Shown piece by piece: positions 8,469-14,478 of a DNA stretch of 14,533 bases. Within the stretch, counting starts at the first letter, position 1; every line of letters begins with the position of its first letter. The notes beneath the pieces were generated by a model. The model had not been told where the DNA came from, did no database searches, and saw only the letters and a program-made list of their open reading frames with translations. The DNA is from Actinomycetes bacterium. Lineage in GTDB: Bacteria > Actinomycetota > Acidimicrobiia > Acidimicrobiales > RAAP-2. The DNA lies in contig JAJZMN010000105.1 in the NCBI GenBank assembly GCA_021850345.1, positions 1 through 14,533 on the forward strand. The letters run 5' to 3'. The translations under genes were made by a program, and so were the position numbers.

Positions 8469-9161
8469 TCAGGCCGGCTTTGACGCCTGCCCCGCGCGCC
8501 GGAGGCGGTAGCCCATGCCCCGCACGGTCTCGATGTCGTGGCGACCAAAGGGCTTGTCGATCTTCCTCCGCAGATACGTGACGTACTGGTCGACGACGTT
8601 CGACGTGCCGTCGTAGGCGAAGTCCCACACGGCGTCGATCACCTGGGAGCGCGTGAGCACGGTGCCGGGGTGGCGCAGGAAGAACTCGAGGAGGGCGAAT
8701 TCCTTCGGTGACATGCTGATCTCGGTCCTGCCCCTCCAGACCTGCTTCGTCGCTGGATCGAGCTCGAGGTCGCCTTCGGCGAGGACGGTCGGACGTGCGC
8801 GAACGTCCCGTCGGACGAGGGCGCGGATCCTCGCCGCGAGCTCGAGCAGGCTGAAGGGCTTCACCAGGTAGTCGTCTGCGCCCGCGTCGAGTCCCTTCAC
8901 TCGGTCGTCGACCGCGTCGCGCGCCGTGAGCATGAGCACCGGTGCCCAGATGTCCGCACCGCGCAGGCTCCGGCATACCTCGAAGCCGTCGATGCCCGGG
9001 AGCATGACGTCCAGCACGATGGCTGCGTAGGGATTCTCTTTCGCCATCCACAAGCCTTCCGGCCCGTCTCCGGCGACGTCGACGGCGTGACCCTCCTCTT
9101 CAAGGGCGCGCTTCAAGAGCGAGGCCATCTTCACCTCGTCTTCGACCACCAGCACCCTCAT
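8469..9161 (-). CDS. OmpR/PhoB-type response regulator
   Basis: This 230-residue protein has a complete receiver domain (1-115): acidic pair E7/D8, phospho-acceptor D51 in IVLDVMLP, T79 and K101 (VKPF). A winged-helix DNA-binding domain follows (about 128-222), with the usual SPKEFALLEF and NVVDQYVTYLRRKI helices and the terminal hairpin VRGMGYRL. It is the partner of the histidine kinase downstream. ATG 9161 is preferred over GTG 9170: neither has a ribosome-binding site, but TAACGT at 9174-9169 would serve as a -10 element for a leaderless mRNA starting at about 9161. Its promoter faces the redox operon, making that operon and the pair itself the likely targets. Confidence 0.95.
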   Translation of the reverse strand: MRVLVVEDEVKMASLLKRALEEEGHAVDVAGDGPEGLWMAKENPYAAIVLDVMLPGIDGFEVCRSLRGADIWAPVLMLTARDAVDDRVKGLDAGADDYLVKPFSLLELAARIRALVRRDVRARPTVLAEGDLELDPATKQVWRGRTEISMSPKEFALLEFFLRHPGTVLTRSQVIDAVWDFAYDGTSNVVDQYVTYLRRKIDKPFGRHDIETVRGMGYRLRRAGQASKPA

Positions 9162-9184
9162 GGAGATCACGTTACGGGCGCTTC

Positions 9185-9207
9185 ATGAGAAGGCGATGAG
9201 AAAGGCG
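9185..9207. promoter_or_regulatory. 11-base direct repeat, probable response-regulator box
   Basis: ATGAGAAGGCG (9185-9195) is followed at once by ATGAGAAAGGCG (9196-9207), so the repeat starts are 11 bases apart, one helical turn. OmpR/PhoB-family regulators typically bind as head-to-tail dimers to direct repeats with this spacing. The pair lies 24-46 bases upstream of the regulator start and overlaps where its -35 would be. A weaker relative, ATGAGAGGCCG, is at 9248-9258 towards the redox operon. Confidence 0.55.
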
Positions 9208-9400
9208 GTTCAGCCGAGGAAGGGGAAGGGGCGGAGCCGGCTTCCGAATGAGAGGCCGAGGGAGCGGTCCGCAAAGAAGAGGCCCACAGAGAAGATAAGA
9301 GGGACTCACATTCGGCACACATGACGGTCTCATCGCCGGTCCTTCATCGTTGCCCGGACGACCCGCACGGGCGCCCCGTACTGAAGGAGGAACAGGAAGG
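9208..9400. other. Intergenic control region with purine-rich plus strand
   Basis: This is the rest of the 239-base gap between the divergent two-component and redox operons. The plus strand is markedly purine-rich at about 9215-9236 and 9272-9304. It also holds a third repeat-like element at 9248-9258 and two TCATCG copies (9330-9335, 9344-9349). The redox operon has a strong ribosome-binding site, AAGGAGG at 9384-9390, 10 bases before its first ATG. I could not identify a convincing -35/-10 pair for the plus-strand operon, and no ORF here looks coding. Confidence 0.5.
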
Positions 9401-9820
9401 ATGGGACCCGACCAGCCGATGCACAGGATCCCGCTACCGGCGTCACGGCCCGCCGAGCAGTGGCGGGACCAAGGGCTACGGGGCGTGCGGCGCCTCTCCA
9501 ACTGGACCCTTGCGGCACTCGTCGTGGGAGTCGGCGCCACGAGTGCGGCGATCGCACGGGCGACCCAGTCGACCCAGTCCGCCCGGTCCGTGACGTCGGT
9601 CGCGCGCACTTCGACAGGGACGGCCACCGGTGCTGCAGGTGGCTCAGTGAGCGCCGCAGCCCGAGGAAGCGCACCGAGCCTCCACGCCCCGGTCGCGCTG
9701 ACGACCCCTTCGGGCGTTGTCATCCAGGGGGGTGCGGCAGCCGGGGTGACAGGACGTGCGACATCCGGCGTTGGCGTCACGGCGACAGGGCGCCGCGTCG
9801 TCTACCGAGGTGACACATGA
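9401..9820 (+). CDS. Small single-pass membrane protein of unknown function, first gene of the redox operon
   Basis: I do not recognise this 139-residue protein. It has a hydrophilic N-terminus, one predicted membrane helix at about 34-52 (NWTLAALVVGVGATSAAIARA) preceded by RGVRR, and a long Ser/Thr/Ala/Gly-rich C-terminal part. The positive-inside rule puts that part outside the cytoplasm. It has no cysteine or CxxCH haem site. I see no D-x-x-S/T-G-A-S/T flavinylation motif; the nearest strings, STGTATGAAGG and VTGRATSG, do not fit. Third-position G/C is high in this frame, supporting real coding. ATG 9401 is chosen over 9350 because of AAGGAGG at 9384-9390. Its stop overlaps the ApbE start (ATGA), so it belongs to that operon, perhaps as an anchor or an atypical flavin-bearing subunit. 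Confidence 0.75.
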   Translation: MGPDQPMHRIPLPASRPAEQWRDQGLRGVRRLSNWTLAALVVGVGATSAAIARATQSTQSARSVTSVARTSTGTATGAAGGSVSAAARGSAPSLHAPVALTTPSGVVIQGGAAAGVTGRATSGVGVTATGRRVVYRGDT

Positions 9821-10872
9821 ATGCGCCCCTTCCCCAACCCGACGACCGTCGGGGCGCCGCCGCGCCGTGGCGGACATCTTCCCTGCCGGGCTCCACATCG
9901 GCGGTCAGGGTGTGCGAGCGCACCGCGCTCGGCACGACGGCCCGGCTCGTGATCTGGCCGGCCGGCACAGAGGAGGCGGCGTGTGCGGCAATCGACCGCG
10001 TGCTCGAGGAGCTCGACCGGCAGGTCAGCAGGTTCCGTCCCGATTCGGAGCTCGCGGGAGCGGAATCCAATGGTGGGCTCCCGACGCTCCTCTCGCAAGG
10101 CGCGGCCGACGCGTTGACCGTCGCGCTCGCCGCCGCTTGCGTCACCGGAGGCCGCGTGGACCCGACCGTCGGCACTGCGCTGTGCGACCTCGGTTACGAC
10201 CGGGACTTCGCCGCGATCGACCAACGGGCACCTCTGGCTCCTTCCCGGCCGGCTTCTGGATGGCGTGCCGTCCGGCTCTCGGGCCGGGTCCTTCGGGCAA
10301 CCCCGGGTATCCGGCTCGATCTCGGAGCGACCGCCAAAGGCCTCGGTGCCGACCGCGCTGCCTCTGCGGCACGCGACGCGCTCGGTGGACGTGGCGGTGT
10401 CCTCATCAGCCTCGGCGGGGACGTCGCGGTCTCCGGGACCCCGCCCCAGGGCGGATGGCCGGTCGGGGTGAGCGAGGATCCCTCGGCGGCCTTCGCCGCC
10501 GAGATGCAGGTGGTGCGCTTGGAGAGTGGCGGCCTCGCGACGTCGTCGGTGCTCCACCGCCGGTGGAGAAGCGGGCGGCGCACCGTGCACCACATCGTCG
10601 ACCCCTCGAGCGGAGCTCCTGTCGAGGGGCGATGGAGGACGGCGACGGTCGCCGCGCGCACGTGCGTCGAGGCGAACACGGCGAGCACGGCGGCGCTCGT
10701 GGCCGGTGAGGACGCAGAGAGCTGGCTCTCCTCACACGGCCTGGCGGCGCGGCTCGTGGACCGTGACGGGAGGGTGCGGCTCGTGGGGGGCTGGCCCGCC
10801 CGCTCGGACAGGGCGGTACCCATCCCGCGCCGGTCGATCTTCGAGGAGACGGCGACGGAGGCTCGGCCATGA
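9817..10872 (+). CDS. apbE: FAD:protein FMN transferase (ApbE family)
   Basis: This 351-residue protein covers the whole ApbE domain: SRFRPDSEL (71-79), VDPTVG (114-119), LDLGATAKGLGAD (167-179), GGLATSS (238-244), HIVDPSSGAP (259-268) and the metal-site region CVEANTASTAALV (283-295). ApbE cleaves FAD and joins FMN through a phosphoester to a Ser/Thr of a target protein, usually one exposed outside the cytoplasmic membrane. I see no signal peptide or lipobox. The metal-site Asp normally found before the A-x-x-T-A stretch is Glu here (E285), a conservative change. It is translationally coupled on both sides by ATGA overlaps, at 9817 with the small membrane protein and at 10869 with the haem membrane protein. 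An FMN-modified partner in the same system is therefore expected. The family is certain; the acceptor is not. Confidence 0.93.
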   Translation: MNAPLPQPDDRRGAAAPWRTSSLPGSTSAVRVCERTALGTTARLVIWPAGTEEAACAAIDRVLEELDRQVSRFRPDSELAGAESNGGLPTLLSQGAADALTVALAAACVTGGRVDPTVGTALCDLGYDRDFAAIDQRAPLAPSRPASGWRAVRLSGRVLRATPGIRLDLGATAKGLGADRAASAARDALGGRGGVLISLGGDVAVSGTPPQGGWPVGVSEDPSAAFAAEMQVVRLESGGLATSSVLHRRWRSGRRTVHHIVDPSSGAPVEGRWRTATVAARTCVEANTASTAALVAGEDAESWLSSHGLAARLVDRDGRVRLVGGWPARSDRAVPIPRRSIFEETATEARP

Positions 10873-11573
10873 CGGCGGTGACGCCGGTCACGGCCGCCGC
10901 CTCGACGGTCGGTGCGACGGCAGCGGCGACGACTGGCAGCTCGCCGCTCTTGTGGTTCTTCTCCCGGGGTGCGGGGCTGGTGCTCTTCGTGACCCTGAGC
11001 CTCGTCGTCGCACTCGGTGTCGCGACCCGCCTCGGGTCGGCGCCCCCACGCCTGCCTCGCTTCGTGACGGCGGAGCTCCACCGGACGATCTCGCTGTTCG
11101 CTCTCTCGCTCCTGGCACTCCACGTGCTGACGGCGCTCCTCGACCCCTATGTCTCGATCGGCTGGCTGGCGACCGTCGTGCCCTTCGTCTCCCACTACCG
11201 CGCCGGCGTCATCGGTCTGGGGACCCTGTCGGTCGACCTCATCGGTGCGGTGGTCGCCACGAGCGTGCTGCGCCGCCGGTTGGGCTACAGCGCGTGGCGC
11301 GCCGTTCACTGGCTGGCGTATCTGTCATGGCCGGTGGCGCTCGTGCACGGCCTGCAAGCCGGGCCTGACGCCCACGTGTGGTGGGCCGCCGCCCTCGAGT
11401 GGGGATCTGCCGCACTCGTCGCCACCGCGGCCGTCGCCCGACTTCTCCACGTCCTTCGCGGCAGCGCGCGCTCGGGGCGGGCACGCCCCCCGGGGCCGGC
11501 ACGCCGGCCGCCGAGGCCGGACCGCGGGCTGTCGGGTCCGGATCGTGACACGTTCGAAGAGGTCGCAGCGTGA
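10869..11573 (+). CDS. Ferric-reductase-like transmembrane haem protein
   Basis: This 234-residue protein has about five hydrophobic helices (26-51, 68-91, 113-133, 143-163, 170-192) and a basic Pro/Arg-rich tail. Two helices each carry a histidine pair with near-constant spacing: H71 and H85, then H147 and H160. This matches the bis-haem ligation of ferric-reductase and cytochrome b561-like membrane domains, which pass electrons across the membrane. It lacks the FAD/NAD(P)H-binding domain fused to such proteins in full ferric reductases and NADPH oxidases. The electron donor must therefore be a separate protein, plausibly the flavo-Fe-S protein encoded next. ATGA overlap with apbE and GTGA overlap with the next gene place it firmly in the operon. 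The direction of electron flow and the outer acceptor are unknown. Confidence 0.87.
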   Translation: MTAVTPVTAAASTVGATAAATTGSSPLLWFFSRGAGLVLFVTLSLVVALGVATRLGSAPPRLPRFVTAELHRTISLFALSLLALHVLTALLDPYVSIGWLATVVPFVSHYRAGVIGLGTLSVDLIGAVVATSVLRRRLGYSAWRAVHWLAYLSWPVALVHGLQAGPDAHVWWAAALEWGSAALVATAAVARLLHVLRGSARSGRARPPGPARRPPRPDRGLSGPDRDTFEEVAA

Positions 11574-12922
11574 GCGCCACCGAGGAGCGCTCGGTCGCCG
11601 TCGAGGGCGGCCGCCGCAACGGTGCGCGAGACGGTTCGCGAGACGGTGCCCTGGACGGTTCGCGAGACGGTGCCCTGCGCGCTGCGCTGCCACGGATCCT
11701 GTGGCCCGAGGGGACGGCGGCCGATGCATCGCTGGACGCCCATCTCCGCCGGCACGGGCCGATGCCCTTGCTCCGCGGCCAACGCGAGCTCGATCGGCTC
11801 TGGGAGGAGACCGCCCATGCGGGCATCTTGGGACGAGGCGGTGCGGGATTCCCGCTCTTCCGGAAGCTTCGGTCCGTCTCTCCCCGCGGTCGCTCTCCGG
11901 TCGTCGTCGCCAATGGCACCGAGGGAGAGCCGGCCAGCGACAAGGACAAGGTCCTCCTCCTTCAGTCCCCGCACCTCGTCTTCGACGGAATCCAGGCGGC
12001 GGCAAGGCTCATCGGTGCCACTCGCGCGTACCTCGTCGCGCCAGACGAGGTGCTCCCGGCATTGGAGTCCGCGCTGGACGAGCGGCACCGCGCCGGCGGG
12101 ATCCCGGTCGACGTGGTCCCCGCGGCCCGGGGCTTCGTCGCCGGCGAAGCCAGCGCTGTCGTGAGCTGGGTCGAGCGCGGACCGGCGCTCCCTCGGCCGA
12201 CGCCGCCGCGTCTCGTCGAGTCGGGGCTCTCCAAGCGGCCGACCTTGGTGCAGAACGTCGAGACCCTCGCGCACCTCGCGCTCGTCGCTCGTCACGGCGC
12301 CGAGTGGTACCGGTCCGCGGGCACTCCCGAGGAACCGGGCACGATGTTGGTGACCTTCTCGGGGGCGTTCGCGCATCGCGGAGTCCAAGAGGTCGCAATG
12401 GGCACCCCGCTCACAGCGCTTCTCGACGTCGGCGGCGCGCGGTCAGAGCAGTTGGGTGCGCTGCTCCTCGGTGGGTACTCGGCCGCGTGGGTACGGCCCC
12501 AGGACGTGGAGCACCTCTTTCTCTCACGCGAGAGCCTTCGCCAGGTCGGGGCGTCCCCCGGAGCTGGGATCGTCGCGGCGCTTCCCCGCGAGCGCTGCGG
12601 GCTCGTCGAGACCGCCCGCGTCGCGCACTACCTGGCGGGCCAGTCCGCCGGCCAGTGCGGCGCCTGCGTCTTCGGGCTCTCCGCCGTCGCCGTGGAGCTC
12701 GACGCGCTGGCGTTGAGCGGCCAGGGCGACCCGGCCCTCGTGCGTCGTTGGACGCAGCAGCTGGACGGACGCGGCGCCTGCGCCCACCCCGACGGGGCCG
12801 CGAGGTTCGTGCGCAGCGCCCTCGAGGTGTTTGCCGACGAGGTCGAGAACCATCGCAAAGGGTGGTGCAGCGGATCGTCGGAGGAGCCCGTGCTGGCGCT
12901 TCCCGGCAAGCGGAGACGGTAA
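11570..12922 (+). CDS. NuoF/RnfC-like flavin and iron-sulfur protein
   Basis: This 450-residue soluble protein is related to the 51-kDa subunit of complex I. GRGGAGFP (88-95) and NGTEGEPASDKDK (115-127) form the FMN/NADH site; the second is about as close to RnfC (NGxExEP) as to NuoF. ESGLSKRPTLVQNVETLAH (217-235) is the conserved post-flavin segment, then an SLBB-like region. The Fe-S region is changed. NuoF has C-x2-C-x2-C plus a distant Cys, whereas here the first is A360, followed by C363, C366 and C404; C343 lies 20 residues before C363 and could be the fourth ligand. The likely role is moving electrons between NAD(P)H, ferredoxin and the haem membrane protein. No NuoE partner is present. 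GTG 11570 overlaps the previous stop. Residues 18-36 are a repeat. Confidence 0.88.
   Translation: MSATEERSVAVEGGRRNGARDGSRDGALDGSRDGALRAALPRILWPEGTAADASLDAHLRRHGPMPLLRGQRELDRLWEETAHAGILGRGGAGFPLFRKLRSVSPRGRSPVVVANGTEGEPASDKDKVLLLQSPHLVFDGIQAAARLIGATRAYLVAPDEVLPALESALDERHRAGGIPVDVVPAARGFVAGEASAVVSWVERGPALPRPTPPRLVESGLSKRPTLVQNVETLAHLALVARHGAEWYRSAGTPEEPGTMLVTFSGAFAHRGVQEVAMGTPLTALLDVGGARSEQLGALLLGGYSAAWVRPQDVEHLFLSRESLRQVGASPGAGIVAALPRERCGLVETARVAHYLAGQSAGQCGACVFGLSAVAVELDALALSGQGDPALVRRWTQQLDGRGACAHPDGAARFVRSALEVFADEVENHRKGWCSGSSEEPVLALPGKRRR
11619..11678 (+). repeat. Intragenic 12-base tandem repeat (five units)
   Basis: Five successive 12-base units starting ACGGT run from 11619 to 11678. 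Units 2-3 (11631-11654) and 4-5 (11655-11678) form a 24-base duplication that differs only in the last base. In frame they encode NGAR, DGSR, DGAL, DGSR, DGAL near the N-terminus of the NuoF-like protein. Unit gain or loss would keep the reading frame. Confidence 0.85.
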
Positions 12923-12925
12923 CCG

Positions 12926-13117
12926 ATGCGGCTTGTCGTCCACCCCATCGCCTGTGACGGACGCGGGCTGTGCGCGGAGGCGCTCCCCGAGGTGATCATC
13001 TTGGACGACTGGGGGTTCCCCATCGTCTCGCGCGAAGAGCTCGACCCGCGCCTGGCAGGAGAGGCCCGCGAGACCGTGCGCCTCTGTCCCCGCCTCGCTC
13101 TCCGGCTCGTCACATGA
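12926..13117 (+). CDS. Small ferredoxin, probably [3Fe-4S]
   Basis: This 63-residue protein has three cysteines in the pattern of short actinobacterial 3Fe-4S ferredoxins: C10-x5-C16 in CDGRGLC near the N-terminus, and C54 followed by proline (LCP) near the C-terminus. The middle (EVIILDDWGFPIV) is the usual family core. Such proteins carry single electrons in the cytoplasm, often to cytochromes P450 or membrane reductases. It starts 3 bases after the stop of the NuoF-like gene, with GGAG about 10 bases before the ATG. It is the last gene of the redox operon and probably the soluble donor or acceptor for the flavo-Fe-S protein. A hairpin follows at 13130-13148. Confidence 0.88.
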   Translation: MRLVVHPIACDGRGLCAEALPEVIILDDWGFPIVSREELDPRLAGEARETVRLCPRLALRLVT

Positions 13118-13129
13118 CGTCCGCGCCGA

Positions 13130-13148
13130 CGGCACTGGTGGAGTGCCG
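13130..13148. terminator. Hairpin between the convergent ferredoxin and serA genes
   Basis: A perfect 7-base stem, CGGCACT (13130-13136) with AGTGCCG (13142-13148), closes a 5-base loop in the 54-base gap between the two convergent stop codons. No T-run follows on either strand. Position and perfection support a short bidirectional terminator. Confidence 0.5.
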
Positions 13149-13171
13149 GAAGACTTGGCGGCGGTCCCGTG

Positions 13172-14398
13172 TCAGCGTGTGAGCGCTACGACGCGCAGGC
13201 GGACGGTCGCGGCGAGCAACTCGAGCGCCTTCACGAGGTCCGCCGGCGGTGCCGCCGAGATGTCGGTGATCACGTACCCCACGTCCCCGCGGGTGCCGAG
13301 CAGCTCACCTTCCACGTTGAGCCCGTGTTCGGCGATGAGGGAGTTGACCTCGGCCAACACGCCGGGAACGTTGCGGTGGACGTAGAGCAGGCGCCACGGG
13401 CCTGACGGCTCGTAGGGATCCAGCGGCGGCAGGTTTACGCTGAGCGACGTCGTGCCGTGCCCGACGTAGCGGACGAGCTTGCCGGCGACGAAGTTGCCGA
13501 TGTCCTGCTGGGCCTCCTCCGTCGAACCTCCGACGTGCGGGGTCAGGATCACGTTGGGGAGGCCCCGTAGCTCGGAGACGAACGGCTCGGAGCTGCTCGC
13601 CGGCTCGTCGGGGAAGACGTCCACCGCCGCCCCGGCCAGATGCCCGGAAACCAGATGTTCGCGAAGCGCGGAGTGGTCCACGACGAACCCGCGGCTCAAA
13701 TTGAGGAAGAGGCTGCCCCGTCGCATCCTCGACAGCTCGTCCTCCCCGAACATCTGGCGGTTGGCCGGTCTCCCGTCGACGTGCAGCGTCACGATGTCCA
13801 CCGACTCGAGAAGCTCCTCGAGGGTGCCGCAGGCGCGGGCATTGCCGAGCGCGAGCTTGTCGGCCGTGTCGTAGAACGAGACGCTCATCCCCAAGGTCTC
13901 GGCGAGCACGGAGAGCTGGCTCCCGATGTTGCCGTAGCCGACGATGCCGAGACGCCGCCCGCGGATCTCGTGGCTCCCTGACGCAGACTTGTCCCAGATG
14001 CCGGCGTGCATGGCCGCGTTCTTGTCGGTAAGCCTCCGGGTGAGAGCGATCATCTCGGCGATGGCCAGCTCGACGACGCTGCGCGTGTTGGAAAAGGGTG
14101 CGTTGAAGACCGCGACGCCACGTCGCGTGGCCGACGCGAGGTCGATCTGGTTGGTGCCGATGCAGAACGCCCCGACGGCGAGGAGACGGGGAGCCGCTTC
14201 CAAGACGGCCTCGGTCACATGGGTCCGCGATCTGATGCCGACGGCGTCCACCTGGGGCAACCGGTCGCAAAGCTCCGCCTCGTCGAGGGCGCGCTCGGTG
14301 GTCTCCACCTCGAACCCGGCGGCCTCGAGGACGGAGACCGCGTCCGGATGGATGTTCTCCGCCAAGAGGGCGCGGCGCTTCCGAGGGTCGTCGGTCAT
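13172..14398 (-). CDS. serA: D-3-phosphoglycerate dehydrogenase with C-terminal ACT domain
   Basis: This 408-residue protein has the length of E. coli-type SerA. It oxidises 3-phosphoglycerate to 3-phosphohydroxypyruvate with NAD, the first step of serine synthesis. CIGTNQIDL (79-87) is the substrate-side signature of this subgroup. GYGNIG (154-159) is the NAD fold. The catalytic residues are R236 (NLSRG), E265 (PDEP) and H288 (PHVGGST). Residues about 336-408 form an ACT domain, which in this family binds serine for feedback inhibition. ATG 14398 begins MTDD, and this start is copied several times upstream; ATG 14410 adds four residues (MARR) and is an alternative. There is no good ribosome-binding site at 14398, so initiation may depend on the overlapping upstream mini-ORFs. 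Confidence 0.94.
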   Translation of the reverse strand: MTDDPRKRRALLAENIHPDAVSVLEAAGFEVETTERALDEAELCDRLPQVDAVGIRSRTHVTEAVLEAAPRLLAVGAFCIGTNQIDLASATRRGVAVFNAPFSNTRSVVELAIAEMIALTRRLTDKNAAMHAGIWDKSASGSHEIRGRRLGIVGYGNIGSQLSVLAETLGMSVSFYDTADKLALGNARACGTLEELLESVDIVTLHVDGRPANRQMFGEDELSRMRRGSLFLNLSRGFVVDHSALREHLVSGHLAGAAVDVFPDEPASSSEPFVSELRGLPNVILTPHVGGSTEEAQQDIGNFVAGKLVRYVGHGTTSLSVNLPPLDPYEPSGPWRLLYVHRNVPGVLAEVNSLIAEHGLNVEGELLGTRGDVGYVITDISAAPPADLVKALELLAATVRLRVVALTR

Positions 14399-14424
14399 TC
14401 GCCGGGCCATCGGTCGTCGGTCAT
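14395..14424 (-). other. Mini-ORF directly upstream of serA, overlapping its start
   Basis: ATG 14424 encodes MTDDRWPGE and ends in a TGA that shares ATGA with the serA start at 14398. It has no ribosome-binding site of its own. It may be a coupling leader peptide or merely a by-product of the tandem duplication. Confidence 0.35.
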
Positions 14425-14450
14425 TCGCCGGGCCATCGCTCGTCGGTCAT
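14421..14450 (-). other. Second mini-ORF of the chain upstream of serA
   Basis: ATG 14450 encodes MTDERWPGE, one residue different from the next copy, and ends in a TGA overlapping ATG 14424. Another short frame upstream (14482-14447, MNDRRPMTDDP) ends in a TGA overlapping ATG 14450. The chain is thus continuous, but translation of any member is unproven. Confidence 0.3.
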
Positions 14451-14478
14451 GGGTCGTCGGTCATGGGTCGTCGGTCGT

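Noticed and set aside
11149..12957. Plus-strand open frame of 602 codons overlapping the haem protein and NuoF-like genes
   Set aside because: It is an Arg/Pro/Ser-rich out-of-frame reading. The real genes in the other frames have domain motifs and overlapping stop/start junctions.
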